Below are positions 17,567 through 27,700 of a stretch of 52,434 bases of DNA, piece after piece. The notes under the pieces are model-generated. The model did not search any database. It worked only from the letters and a program-made list of their open reading frames with translations, and was not told the origin of the DNA. Made by a program: the position numbers and the translations under genes. This DNA is from Granulosicoccus sp. (lineage in GTDB: Bacteria; Pseudomonadota; Gammaproteobacteria; Granulosicoccales; Granulosicoccaceae), in the NCBI GenBank assembly GCA_023301725.1, contig JALZUD010000039.1:1-52434 (forward strand), read 5' to 3'. How positions within the stretch are numbered: the stretch's first letter is position 1; every line of letters begins with the position of its first letter.

Positions 17567-18244
17567 ATGAATACTCTAGTGGCAACACCTCCAAATAAGC
17601 GCGACAGCGCTAAAAAGAACGAATCGAGCGCTGGCGTGAAAACCGAGGCGTCGGTAGAGCTGCGCAAGCGTATGGGCGACAACTTAGTCGCTATAGGCGA
17701 GCGCAAGGATGAAGCAGCATTCGCTGACGTATACACCTACTATGCCGGACGAGTAAAGTCGTTTCTCATGGGTAAGGGTATGAACGACCAGATCGCCGAA
17801 GAGCTTATGCAAGAAATTATGCTGACCATCTGGCGTCGTGCAGAAAGTTACGATCCAAAGAAGGCAGCAGCCAGTACGTGGCTGTTCACCATCGCTCGTA
17901 ATAGGCGTATTGATTACCTGCGCGGTAATTCTCGCATAGAAGTCGAACTTGACGATGAGATGCTCGACCTGGAAACAACCGAAGAAGATCCGCAAGCTAA
18001 ATACGTTAATGACCAACAAGCTGCGAAGCAGCTCGAACGTGCCCTGAGCAAACTTCCGCAGGAGCAACGTCAGGTCATGCACTTGTCTTATTTCAGGGGC
18101 CAATCACACGGTGCTATCGCCAAGTGGTTAGATCTACCCATAGGGACAGTGAAATCAAGGATCCGACTTGCCATGCAAGCCGTACGCGTTAATCTACAGA
18201 ACGAAGAAGAAGCGCTTCGTTCTAAACCAACACAATCGAGTTAG
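17567..18244 (+). CDS. rpoE: ECF sigma factor, RpoE/ECF11 type (ChrR-controlled)
   Basis: Directs RNA polymerase to oxidative-stress promoters when freed from its anti-sigma factor. Region 2 is seen in AFADVYTYYAGRVKSFLM, AEELMQEIMLTIWRRAESYD, and STWLFTIARNRRIDYLRG; region 4 in LSKLPQEQRQVMHLSYFRG and LPIGTVKSRIRLAMQ. The 225-residue product is about 40 longer than Rhodobacter RpoE because of a polar, probably disordered N-terminus; later starts at GTG 17636 or ATG 17672 would give the usual length. It is followed after 6 bases by chrR and diverges from the FAD oxidoreductase operon, its probable target. Confidence 0.9.
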   Translation: MNTLVATPPNKRDSAKKNESSAGVKTEASVELRKRMGDNLVAIGERKDEAAFADVYTYYAGRVKSFLMGKGMNDQIAEELMQEIMLTIWRRAESYDPKKAAASTWLFTIARNRRIDYLRGNSRIEVELDDEMLDLETTEEDPQAKYVNDQQAAKQLERALSKLPQEQRQVMHLSYFRGQSHGAIAKWLDLPIGTVKSRIRLAMQAVRVNLQNEEEALRSKPTQSS

Positions 18245-18250
18245 TTTTTC

Positions 18251-18919
18251 ATGAACATTTCACACCATCTAACTGACGAATCAATTCAAGACTACGCCTC
18301 TGGCAGCTTAAGTATGCCAATGGAGACGCTTGTAGCTTGTCACCTAACCGTGTGCAGCAGCTGCAGGAATAAAGCGACTCTTGCTGAGAGTCTTGGCGGC
18401 TCGATGTTCGATGACATTGAGGCAGTAGAGGTTTCCCTGTCCGCCAGTGACATACTTGCCCAGGCTAAGCTGATGCCCTCGCATTCCGCACCATCAGTAG
18501 ATTCGGTACCAAAAACTGCACCAAAAATTACAGGCGTGCCTCGACCGCTTGGCCGTCTTCTATCAGCACCTTTAGACGAGTTGGACTGGCGTCGTATTGC
18601 ACCCGGCATCAAACAACACAATTTGAGTGATCAGCACCGAAAACACGGCGCTTTTCAATTGCTGCATCTGGAGCCTGGCACCGTGCTTAGTGCCCACTCA
18701 CATAATGATCGAGAATTAACCTACCTGGTCCAAGGGTCTTACACCGACGAAACTGGAACATTTAAAATGGGCGATATAGCTGATTTAGATGGTCATGACC
18801 ACGCGCACCAGCCAGTGGTTGATTCTGAAACACCTTGTATTGCTCTAATTGCTACGCAGTCTCCAGTTAACTACTCGGGTGTTCTTGGTAAAATTATGCA
18901 GCCGTTTGTTGGTATTTAG
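18251..18919 (+). CDS. chrR: Anti-sigma factor ChrR (zinc anti-sigma domain plus cupin)
   Basis: Binds and silences the sigma factor encoded just upstream, releasing it when singlet oxygen or organic peroxides act on the cell. The N-terminal anti-sigma domain keeps all four zinc ligands at the same numbers as Rhodobacter ChrR: H6, H31, C35, C38 (motif HLTVCSSC). A linker of about 60 residues leads to a C-terminal cupin with ligands H149, H151, E155 and H186 in LSAHSHNDRELTYL and GHDHAHQP. The 222-residue length is typical. The gap of 6 bases to rpoE means cotranscription and coupled synthesis. The singlet-oxygen trigger is known for the family, not shown here. Confidence 0.92.
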   Translation: MNISHHLTDESIQDYASGSLSMPMETLVACHLTVCSSCRNKATLAESLGGSMFDDIEAVEVSLSASDILAQAKLMPSHSAPSVDSVPKTAPKITGVPRPLGRLLSAPLDELDWRRIAPGIKQHNLSDQHRKHGAFQLLHLEPGTVLSAHSHNDRELTYLVQGSYTDETGTFKMGDIADLDGHDHAHQPVVDSETPCIALIATQSPVNYSGVLGKIMQPFVGI

Positions 18920-18970
18920 TAGCCAGTACTTTGTATTCTCGTCTTCGCGGATTAACAACCTAATGTGCCA

Positions 18971-19000
18971 CTCGTCATTCTTACCTTCGCGGGAATGAGA
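18971..19000. repeat. Degenerate REP-like palindrome
   Basis: CTCGTCATTC...CGCGGGAATGAGA forms an imperfect hairpin and resembles the better-preserved element at 44772-44840 (CGTCAT...GGGAATGACG). It lies between chrR and its terminator, a typical place for extragenic palindromes. Confidence 0.45.
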
Positions 19001-19028
19001 GCGAAAAATCAGCACAGTAGCGCTCGCC

Positions 19029-19053
19029 AAAAGCCCTCTCTATGAGGGCTTTT
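19029..19053. terminator. Bidirectional Rho-independent terminator
   Basis: A perfect 10-bp stem, AAAAGCCCTC and GAGGGCTTTT, with loop TCTAT, between the convergent chrR and flavoprotein genes. A and T runs at the two ends let it work in both directions. Confidence 0.9.
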
Positions 19054-19075
19054 GATTATGCAACCCGAATCCGCC

Positions 19076-21532
19076 CTACTTCATAGCCAGCCCAGTTGGA
19101 TCATAAGCAGCTCTTAGTGATGCAGTCGCATCGAACATCGTACCTCCAATATCGATCTGCCACTGTTGAGCTGCAAGCCAGTCAGCGTCTACCACCTCCT
19201 TGCTATTCACATAGCCCAAGCCCACAGAGGCGCCCAGCGTGTGCCCAAAGTTACCTGACGTAAGGTAACCAATACACTGCTGAGATTGCATGATAGGTTC
19301 GTGGTGATACAAGAGCGGTGTACCGTCATGCAAAACGAACTGCACAAGGCGCTTATGCAAATGAGATTTTGTGTCTTTTTGGCGGGCAATGGCGTCGTAA
19401 CCAATGAATGGAAGGGCTTTGTCCATAGCGCATACAAACCCTACGCCCGCTTCTAATGGCGTGTCTTCATCAGCCACGTCGTGACCAAAATGCAGGAACT
19501 TTTTCTCTATTCGGCAACTGTCAAGAGCATGCAAACCCGCTAGCTTCATGCCATGGGGTACACCTGCTTGAAGTAGTAGATCAAAGCATGGCATAGCCAT
19601 CTCTACTGGCACCAGAAGCTCCCACCCTAGCTCTCCCACAAACGAGACACGCGTGGCGCGTATAGGCGCAAAGCCAAGCTCTGCAGACACGCTACGCCCA
19701 AATGGAAAAGCCTCATTGGACAGATCCAACTCCAGCAAGGGCTCGAGCATAGCTCGACTGTTAGGACCCATGACGCCAAACACCGCGTATTGACTGGTCA
19801 CATCGGTGACCACACAAAATTCGTTATCTCCTATGTGGCTGCGCAGCCAATGTAGATCCTTATGGGTGGTTGCTGCTCCACTGATCACCATATACTCATG
19901 CTCAGAAATTCTGGTAACCGTCAGATCTGCCTCTATGCCACCTCGTTCATTCAACCAGTGCGTGTAAACAATTCGATTTGCTGTGGTGTCTATGTTGGCT
20001 GTGCAAATACGTTGTAACAGGGCTGTGGCGTCACGCCCTTGCACCAGATATTTTGAAAAACTGGACTGGTCAAACAAGGCGACTGTTTCTCTTGCGGCTC
20101 TATGCTCCTGCGCAGAATAGTCAAACCAGTTCTGACGCTCGAAGCTATACTTGTATTCGGGCCTAACACCTTTAGGGGCATACCAGTTGGGACGCTCCCA
20201 GCCGGCGACCTGGCCAAAGCAAGCACCGTGCTCTACATGCCGCTGATGAACCGCCGACAAACGCACGTTACGACCAGTCTCGAATTGTCTGAATGGATAA
20301 TGATTCTCGTACAGTAACCCTAATGACTCCTCTGCTCGCTCAGAAGAGAATTTTTTAGTGCCCATGAACGGGTACATACGCCGAATGTCATTACCCCATA
20401 AATCCAGCGGACAATATCCGTTGTGCATCCACTCAGCGCAGACTTTTCCTATACCACCCGAACTTTGAATTCCCACAGAATTAAGGCCAGCTGCCACAAA
20501 ATACCCTTGTACCTCAGGTGCCTCACCCACGTGGAATTGATCATCAGGAGTAAACGATTCCGGACCGCAGAAAAAACTTCTCCAACCCACATCGCCCAGT
20601 AAGGGCACGCGAACCATGGCATCTTCGAGCACAGGCATGAGTTGCTCCTCCATATGCCCAGGCAGCTCATCAAAACAAAAATCTGCAGGTATACCTTGCT
20701 TACCCCAAGCAACAGCGCGTTTTTCAAAAGCCCCTACTAATAAACCACCCGCATCTTCTTTGATATAAACGCATTTATCATGGTCACGAAGTACAGGCAA
20801 ATCAGGTGTGACAGAGTCATGTTTTTCAGTGACCGCGTAATAATGTTCGCAGGCATGTAAGGGAATGTTGACGCCACTTTGACGCCCCAACTCACGCGCC
20901 CACATGCCACCACAATTCACAACAAAGTCGGTAGCAATAGGGCCTTTATCTGTGGCTACACCAGTGACCTTGCCGTTGGAGATAAGCACATCATCAACGC
21001 GGACACCTTCAAGGCAAGTTGCACCTCGCATCCTGGCACCCTTTATAAAAGCAGTAGTGATCTCAGTAGGGTTGCCCTTACCATCCTGTTCTACAAAGGT
21101 GCCGCCAAGAATTCCACTGTCGTCTATGAGGGGGAACAGATGGCACACTTCTTCACGAGTCACTGTGTCCACCCGAGTCACACCAAAGGCGTTGTTCATG
21201 GATGCAACTCGCCGTAACTCTTCCCAACGATCCTGGCTGTGCGCGATGCTCAAGCTACCGACTTGGCGGAAACCCGTGGATTGCCCCGTCTCTTGCTCCA
21301 GCTCATGGAGCAGGCGCATGGAATACTCAGAGAGTCGAGCGTGACTGTGGTCAGCTCGCACGGTGCCTATGAGGCCGGCAGCGTGCCATGTGGTGCCACA
21401 AGCAAATTGTCGCCTTTCGAGCAGAACCACATCTTGCCAGCCAAGCTTGGCTAAATGATAAGCAACACTGGCCCCAGTAACACCACCGCCAATGATGACG
21501 GCACTTGCTTTTGCAGGAACAGTATCTGTCAC
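19076..21532 (-). CDS. Dimethylglycine/sarcosine dehydrogenase-type flavoprotein with GcvT domain
   Basis: An 818-residue enzyme of the DMGDH/SDH family that oxidatively demethylates N-methylglycines (or a related N-methyl amine), passing the C1 unit to tetrahydrofolate. The DAO-type FAD domain has IIGGGVTGASVAYHLAK at 13-29 and TTWHAAGL at 47-54, whose H50 corresponds to the histidine that binds FAD covalently in the family. A middle FAO_M-like segment covers about residues 375-430. The GcvT-type domain starts near 435 and includes VALFDQSSFSKYLVQG, GELGWELLVP, LDSCRIEKKF and a C-terminal barrel. It stands alone between a terminator and the Nudix gene. The exact substrate among dimethylglycine, sarcosine and others cannot be decided by eye. 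Confidence 0.88.
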   Translation of the reverse strand: MTDTVPAKASAVIIGGGVTGASVAYHLAKLGWQDVVLLERRQFACGTTWHAAGLIGTVRADHSHARLSEYSMRLLHELEQETGQSTGFRQVGSLSIAHSQDRWEELRRVASMNNAFGVTRVDTVTREEVCHLFPLIDDSGILGGTFVEQDGKGNPTEITTAFIKGARMRGATCLEGVRVDDVLISNGKVTGVATDKGPIATDFVVNCGGMWARELGRQSGVNIPLHACEHYYAVTEKHDSVTPDLPVLRDHDKCVYIKEDAGGLLVGAFEKRAVAWGKQGIPADFCFDELPGHMEEQLMPVLEDAMVRVPLLGDVGWRSFFCGPESFTPDDQFHVGEAPEVQGYFVAAGLNSVGIQSSGGIGKVCAEWMHNGYCPLDLWGNDIRRMYPFMGTKKFSSERAEESLGLLYENHYPFRQFETGRNVRLSAVHQRHVEHGACFGQVAGWERPNWYAPKGVRPEYKYSFERQNWFDYSAQEHRAARETVALFDQSSFSKYLVQGRDATALLQRICTANIDTTANRIVYTHWLNERGGIEADLTVTRISEHEYMVISGAATTHKDLHWLRSHIGDNEFCVVTDVTSQYAVFGVMGPNSRAMLEPLLELDLSNEAFPFGRSVSAELGFAPIRATRVSFVGELGWELLVPVEMAMPCFDLLLQAGVPHGMKLAGLHALDSCRIEKKFLHFGHDVADEDTPLEAGVGFVCAMDKALPFIGYDAIARQKDTKSHLHKRLVQFVLHDGTPLLYHHEPIMQSQQCIGYLTSGNFGHTLGASVGLGYVNSKEVVDADWLAAQQWQIDIGGTMFDATASLRAAYDPTGLAMK

Positions 21533-21642
21533 AGTTTAATCGCCTTAGGTAGAAGAACACACTGCTGTACTTTTAGCACAGCCAATCCCCTTATGGCTTG
21601 GACATGACTACTACCAGAGTGGTGCCAGCGTATCGACTGTGT

Positions 21643-22143
21643 TTAAGGCTTCTCGCAAACTATCGGCCAAATCGTTTTAAACACATCGGTGAACTGTTCC
21701 GGGGACTCTTTGATCCACTGGCTTAGGGCCTTTGGTGTCAACCAACGTCCATCGTCAACCTCTGTCGCTTGAAGCACAATGCTTTGATCGGACACCACAC
21801 GAAACACGTGTGTAAATTCGAAACCCGTACGTGCCTGGGGTTGCATCTGGATAATAAATTCTAGAGACGACTGCGCAACAGTTATACCTAATTCTTCTTG
21901 GAGCTCTCGAACAGCACACTGCAGATACGTCTCACCGCTATCAACATGACCAGCAGCACTGGTATCCCACAGCCCTGCGCCTACGTCCTTATGCTTACTG
22001 CGTAGCTGTACAAACACCTCCCCGACACTGTTGTGTAGCACAATGTGCGTGGAGCGATGCAGGTGACCCTTGGCATGGATCACCGCACGAGTTTCTCTAC
22101 CTACTACCTTATCGTTGCTATCAACGACATCCAGCCATTCCAT
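21643..22143 (-). CDS. Nudix hydrolase, IDI/YfcD-like
   Basis: A 166-residue Nudix protein with a perfect Nudix box at 65-87: G65, E71, R79-E80-L81, E83-E84, G86. The N-terminus MEWLDVVDSNDKVVGRETR and HLHRSTHIVLHN resemble the IDI/YfcD subgroup, which hydrolyses nucleoside or isoprenoid-like diphosphates; the substrate here is unknown. It starts 4 bases after the stop codon of the transposase-like gene on the same strand, so the two may be read together. Confidence 0.88.
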   Translation of the reverse strand: MEWLDVVDSNDKVVGRETRAVIHAKGHLHRSTHIVLHNSVGEVFVQLRSKHKDVGAGLWDTSAAGHVDSGETYLQCAVRELQEELGITVAQSSLEFIIQMQPQARTGFEFTHVFRVVSDQSIVLQATEVDDGRWLTPKALSQWIKESPEQFTDVFKTIWPIVCEKP

Positions 22144-22147
22144 GAAA

Positions 22148-23107
22148 CTATCCAGCTAGCACCTGACGCTTCAGTTTACGCACATGTTTTTGCAGCTCTG
22201 AGTCCTCGTTCAGCTTGTCGCGGTAGTATCGCTGGTTTCGGCTCATGGTTGTCAGATCGCGGTTAAAGCGCTTGGCAAGATCAGTTAACGAACCCACATT
22301 GAGCTCCATGGCCAGATAGGTAATGCTCTGTCTGATTCGGCTTTGAGCTCTGGCACGACTTGCGTCAGTCAGCTCTGCCTCTTTTACACCCTCTTCCTTG
22401 CAAATACGCTTCACCAGCTGGTTCAAAGTGACCGGTTTGGCCGCAGGCTTGACGGGTTTGAGGGCCTTTTTCATGAATTTTTTGTCGCCCAGCAAGCGCC
22501 CGCCCTCACTGCCTTTCATCAAGTCGGCACGTTCGCCTTCAGCAGCTTTTTTCTCTACAAATTTTGCAAATGCACGCCGCGCGGCCTTATCAATCGCGCC
22601 AAACTCAGGTAATACAGCGGAGGTTGTGAGCCAGCTCGCCTCGTTGGCAGCGTCAAGATATCCCGCATGACTCGTCCATTTACCAGCGGCTGCAGTCTTT
22701 GCCTCACCGCTTCTGACGGGATTGTTATGGATATAGCCGACCAAATCGTTAAGGTACGTGTCCACATCAATCGCGATCGCCTTGTATCGACCATGAAATA
22801 GCGGACCGTTTCGATCATGCTTAGAATTAAAATACCGAGTGTAGCGAAATGTTAAGTTCTGCATGACCTTCGACAACGGTGCGTCCTTGACTCTGATAGC
22901 CATCTGCACATGATTTTTCGCCCAACAGAAGGCAAGTACGGAATGACCAAACCGTTGTACTCCGTCTTCAACCAAACTCTCCCAATGGCGTCGATCAGCC
23001 ACGGACTTGTAAATGCTTTGTCCATCCAAACCCGTCAATACAACGTGGTAGACAGCTCCCGAAAAGTGAATCCTTGGTTTTCTAGCCATTTTTATTATTT
23101 TGTCCAT
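22148..23107 (-). CDS. RAYT/IS200-like Y1 transposase with DnaA-like C-terminal domain
   Basis: A 319-residue member of the Y1 transposase family in the form found as single chromosomal copies (REP-associated tyrosine transposases). Seen are MARKPRIHFSGAVYHVV at the start, FRYTRYFNSKHDRNGPLFHGRYKA, and the catalytic tyrosine Y125 in YIHNNPVRSG. The HUH metal motif, normally H-x-H, reads NHVQM (H66, Q68), so the second histidine is replaced. Residues about 230-300 resemble the DnaA C-terminal DNA-binding fold (SRIRQSITYLAMEL, LAKRFNRDLTTMS). There are no inverted repeats of an insertion sequence next to it. The ATG at 23089 (MARKPR) is an alternative start. Confidence 0.82.
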   Translation of the reverse strand: MDKIIKMARKPRIHFSGAVYHVVLTGLDGQSIYKSVADRRHWESLVEDGVQRFGHSVLAFCWAKNHVQMAIRVKDAPLSKVMQNLTFRYTRYFNSKHDRNGPLFHGRYKAIAIDVDTYLNDLVGYIHNNPVRSGEAKTAAAGKWTSHAGYLDAANEASWLTTSAVLPEFGAIDKAARRAFAKFVEKKAAEGERADLMKGSEGGRLLGDKKFMKKALKPVKPAAKPVTLNQLVKRICKEEGVKEAELTDASRARAQSRIRQSITYLAMELNVGSLTDLAKRFNRDLTTMSRNQRYYRDKLNEDSELQKHVRKLKRQVLAG

Positions 23108-23435
23108 TGAGCAAGGAATTGATAGCTGGCTTCATATCCCATTTGCCATCCATTGCGCAGTTACATGCTCATATTCGTGATAGATTTAACGCTTTGCATT
23201 GAAGTGTAACACTTGCACTACATATGTGTAAGTTTATGTTTACATTTATTGATTTGCACTCAATATAAGTACGTAGTCAGCGATAAGTCCGATCAGTCCA
23301 TAGGGGCTGAACGATTGCAATAATGAGTTTGCTCATTCGCGTTTCAAACTAGTGCAACTCTCAACACACTTTCCTGATGTCGCGCTATGCCCTAGACTAA
23401 CAAGTGTCCTCAAAGCGCAATGCCCCGAAAACTCA
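23108..23435. other. Intergenic region between divergent transposase-like gene and dgt-like gene
   Basis: A/T-rich stretch of about 330 bases with no gene or clear repeat. It probably carries promoters for both neighbours. No REP-like palindrome flanks the transposase-like gene here. Confidence 0.4.
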
Positions 23436-24764
23436 ATGCAAAATGACGTCAGCGCATGGCTGGAGCGCCGTTCCGAAATCGAAGGGAGCGAACGTCCAGG
23501 CTTCAACAGCACAAATCTTGACAGCCAATATCAGCGAGATCGCGCAAGGATTATCCACAGCGCCTCTTTCCGAAGTCTGCAATCGAAAACGCAAGTACTG
23601 GGCCTCGGCGAGAGCGACTTTTACCGGACTCGCCTCACGCATTCTCTCGAGGTAGCTCAGATTGGCTCTGGCATTTGCGAATGGCTGCGCGACCAAGAGG
23701 AGTTAGCAGATTTTCGTTATCTGATTCCCTCATTCAGTCTCATAGAAGCGATTTGCCTTGCGCACGACATTGGGCACTCGCCTTTTGGTCACGGCGGTGA
23801 AGTGGCCATGAACACCATGATGCGCGATCACGGGGGCTTCGAAGGTAATGGCCAAACCTTGAGAATTCTGGCACGCCTTGGCGAATACTCTCCAAATAGC
23901 GGCTTGGATCTGACTCGCCGCACCATGTTGGGCACATTGAAATACCCTGCCGTGTACTCCTCAGTGTGCGATTACACAGCCAAGATTCCCGCCACAAGCA
24001 ACCCGCTGAATATCGATCATTGGGCACCACCCAAATGCATTTATGATTCTGAACAATCGGTACTTAACTGGATGCTGGAGCCTTTTAATGCAAATGATCG
24101 AACTCTCTTTCTATCCCTCAATAGCGAACGTGCCGGCCATGCCCGCACACTGTTCAAAGCATTCGATACGAGCATTATGGAATTGGCAGACGATATTGCT
24201 TACGGCGTTCACGATCTGGAGGACGCGCTTGCTCTTGGACTGGTACATATGGACGCTTGGCAGGATCAAGTAGTTGGCGTACTGGCCACCCTAGACAGCA
24301 ACCCGATTAGCGATCGAATCGATGAACTCACCGTGCTGCTATTTAGTCGGGATGCGAAAGATCGCAAGCACGCTATCAGCCGCATGGTGAGCTATTTAAT
24401 CAAGAGTATGTCGATTGAAGAGCGCGACACCTTCTCGCACCCCTTGTTGCGACTACAAGCAGTGATGAATCCGCTGGCCTACAAAATTCTGTTAACGATA
24501 AAAGATTTTGTTATGAGCCACGTGATTTTTCGGCCCGAGTTGCAAATGCTTCAGTATAAAGGGCAACGCGTCATTGTTCGCTTATTTGAGATATTCGAAG
24601 CCAACCCCAAGCGGCTGCTTCCGCAAGCTGCCTTTGAACAGTACGAGCTACAAGGGCATCGGGCAATTGCAGACTTCATTTCGAACATGACCGATGTGTC
24701 TGCCGGCAAGCTGTATCACAAACTGCTTAGCCCAACATCAGGCTCGATTTTCGATCGCCAATAA
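23436..24764 (+). CDS. dgt: dGTPase-like HD-domain triphosphohydrolase
   Basis: Removes triphosphate from dGTP or other dNTPs, lowering nucleotide pools. The HD metal site is complete: H in RTRLTHSLEV, HD in LAHDIGHSPFGHGGE, and the distal D in LADDIAYG. The N-terminus WLERRSE...YQRDRARIIHSASFRSLQSKTQV is the family signature. The ATG at 23436 gives 442 residues and starts about ten residues before the first conserved motif, as in known members; a GTG at 23352 would add 28. Family members differ in substrate, and some are allosteric; this cannot be read here. It is monocistronic and converges with the large oxidoreductase gene. Confidence 0.88.
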   Translation: MQNDVSAWLERRSEIEGSERPGFNSTNLDSQYQRDRARIIHSASFRSLQSKTQVLGLGESDFYRTRLTHSLEVAQIGSGICEWLRDQEELADFRYLIPSFSLIEAICLAHDIGHSPFGHGGEVAMNTMMRDHGGFEGNGQTLRILARLGEYSPNSGLDLTRRTMLGTLKYPAVYSSVCDYTAKIPATSNPLNIDHWAPPKCIYDSEQSVLNWMLEPFNANDRTLFLSLNSERAGHARTLFKAFDTSIMELADDIAYGVHDLEDALALGLVHMDAWQDQVVGVLATLDSNPISDRIDELTVLLFSRDAKDRKHAISRMVSYLIKSMSIEERDTFSHPLLRLQAVMNPLAYKILLTIKDFVMSHVIFRPELQMLQYKGQRVIVRLFEIFEANPKRLLPQAAFEQYELQGHRAIADFISNMTDVSAGKLYHKLLSPTSGSIFDRQ

Positions 24765-24796
24765 GTGCTAGCTCGACTAGCACTTACGGCTCACCA

Positions 24797-27700
24797 TCAA
24801 AGCAACACTTGCTCAACGCCGCCAGCATTGGCCTTGTCGACAAAATCGCTTGCCCACTGCTCACCAAACAGACCCTTAGCAAGCTCAACCACAATGTAGT
24901 CGGTGTCCATGCCTGTTTCATCCTTGTAGCGACTTAAACCCTGAACGCAGGCAGGACACGAGGTCATCATCTTCGCATTGTGCTCAGTTGAGGATGCGTC
25001 AATACCATGTTCCTGCAGATTGCTTGCAAGCTCAATAGCTTTGCGCTTACGCACCTGAGTTGCAATATCAGGACGAGCGACCGCAAAGGTACCCGCCTCA
25101 CCACAACAACGATCTGATTGCACCACCGGCTTACCCAGCAGAGCCTCGGTAACCTCAATAGGTTTGTACGTTTTCATGGGGCTGTGGCAGGGGTCGTGAT
25201 AGACATATTGCTCACCAGACACCCCATCCAGTGAGTAGTTTTTCTCCATTAGATACTCATGAATATCCAGTAGGCGACAACCCGGGAAAATTTGCTCAAA
25301 TTCATATTTAAGCAATTGATCCATACACGTACCGCAGGAAACAATGACTGTTTTGATATCCATGTAGTTCAATGTGTTGGCAACACGATGAAACAACACG
25401 CGGTTCTCGGTGGTTATCTGCTTACCCTTATCAATATCGCCTGTTGAAGTTTGCGGATAACCACAACACAGATACCCTGGAGGCATGACAGTTTTAGCAC
25501 CAGAATCAAACAACATGGCAAGCGTTGCAAGCCCGACCTGACTGAACAATCTCTCTGAACCACAACCTGGGAAATAGAAAACCGAATCGCTGTCGTCATT
25601 AGCTTTCGACGCGTCACGAATGATGGGCACGTACTCGCGGTTCTCGATACCTAGCAATGCGCGCGTTGTCTTTGCCGGCAACATAGTTTTGTTGGGCAGC
25701 TTGCGATTCACAAAGTGTACTACTTGCTCAATAGGTTTAGCAGGGCCTGTGGTGCTGGTGGGCTGTTCACGAACCTTTCGCGCAGCTGGCACTTTGTTAA
25801 TCAACATATTGGCCGTGCGCTGAGCCTTGAATCCCCAATCAATCATGCCCTTGCGCATGATCTTGATGGTGGTTGGATCCTTGGCATTTAAGAACGCCAT
25901 AGACGCTTTGGTACCGATGCTGAAATTTTTCTGGCCTCGATCTTTCAAAATTTTTCGCATTGTGATGGTGACATCACCAAAGTCTATATCCACAGGACAC
26001 GGCGCAAGACACTTGTGGCATACCGTGCAATGGTCAGCTATATCGTTCATCTCATCGAAATGCCGAATCGATAAGCCTCGCCGAGTTTGCTCTTCGTAAA
26101 GAAATGCCTCTGTGATTAAATTGGTGCCCAGAATTTTATTTCTGGGTGAGTACAACAAATTGGCACCCGGCGAATGTGTCGCGCACACAGGTTTACACTT
26201 ACCACAACGCAAACAGTCTTTGATGCTGTCGTTCAGAGCACCCAGCTCGCTTTGTTCAAGAATCAGCGCCTCTTGCTGCACCAGTCTTAAAGAAGGTGTG
26301 TAAGCATTCTTTAAACTGGATCCGGGCATCAGCTTGCCTTTGTTGAAGTGCTGATTGGGATCGACCACGTTTTTATAGTCAGCAAATGCTTGCACAGTAT
26401 CGGCATCCATATACTGCATTTTGGTCAGACCAATGCCGTGCTCACCTGATATCACTCCATTGAGCAATTGCGCCAGCTCCATAACACGATCGACTATCCC
26501 TTCTGCTTGGCGCATCATGGTGTAATCGTTGGAGTTGACTGGAATATTCGAGTGGATATTGCCATCACCCGCGTGCATATGCAGAGCCACAAATAATCGT
26601 TGTGGACGCAGTTGTGCGTGAATGTTGTCTATTTTTTTCCTTAAACGCTCATAACGGACGCCAGAAAAACGTTCTTTAAGCGGTTTTTCGACAGACTGAC
26701 GATAGGAAAATGCTTCACGTCGGCGAAGAAGTGCATCCACGTTCTCATCAGCCTCGGCGATGTCAGTTGAATTTCGCAAAGCATCGAGAAATCGATCATC
26801 AGCAGATCTGAGCCTGTCGTACACCCCATTCCATTCACTTTGAACTTGGTCGAGTTGCTCAACAGCCGCCGCTAGCGCATTAACAACTATGGCCTTGCTC
26901 TCTTCACTAGTGCCACTCTTAGGCACAGACAAGGTACAGGCTTCTTCGGACTCTAGCAGCTTCTTAACCTGCAGCAGCATAGCCAGTTTATTACTTAACG
27001 AGTGCTCAAGATTGATGCGCTCAATACCCTCGCTATAGTCGGACAACCTAGGCAGTGGAATAACAACGTCTTCGTTAATTTTAAAGGCGTTTGTGTGTGC
27101 GGCAATAGCTGCGGTGCGCGATCGGGCCGCCCAGAATTGCTTTCGAGCGTCACTGCTGACTGCGATAAAACCTTCAGCACCACGCTTGTTAACCAGCTGC
27201 ACCACACCTGAGGCTACTGCACCCACAAGATTCATATCATCACTGACAATATCAGCCAGTAGCAGCATCTTCGGAAGTTGACCACGTGACGCTTTGGCGC
27301 TGTACTTAACCGCTTTGATATAGCGATCGTCGAGGTGCTCAAGCCCTGCCAGTTGAATACCTTGGGTGCCGTCGATGTAATCTTTGACTTCAGTGATAGC
27401 TAATACCGCTTCGCGCAAATCCTGACCATAAAACTCCATACACACGGTACGGATGTGTTCAGGCATGCGATGCAAGATCATGACAGCCGAGGTGATCAGA
27501 CCATCACACCCCTCTTTTTGAACACCGGGCAGTCCGCCTAGAAATTTATCAGTAACGTCTTTGCCTAATCCCTCACGTCGTAGACTTGCCCCTGCAGCTT
27601 CAATCAGGCGCGGCTCGCCGAGCACATCGCCTGTGTCAGCGTCAGTGCGAGTGACGCGAAAGCGCACGGTGTCTTGCAAATGAATTTTGCCAAGATTGTG

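Noticed and set aside
22148-23107. Transposase-like gene considered as a complete insertion sequence
   Set aside because: No flanking hairpins, target-site repeats or partner gene were found; it looks like a single-copy RAYT gene.
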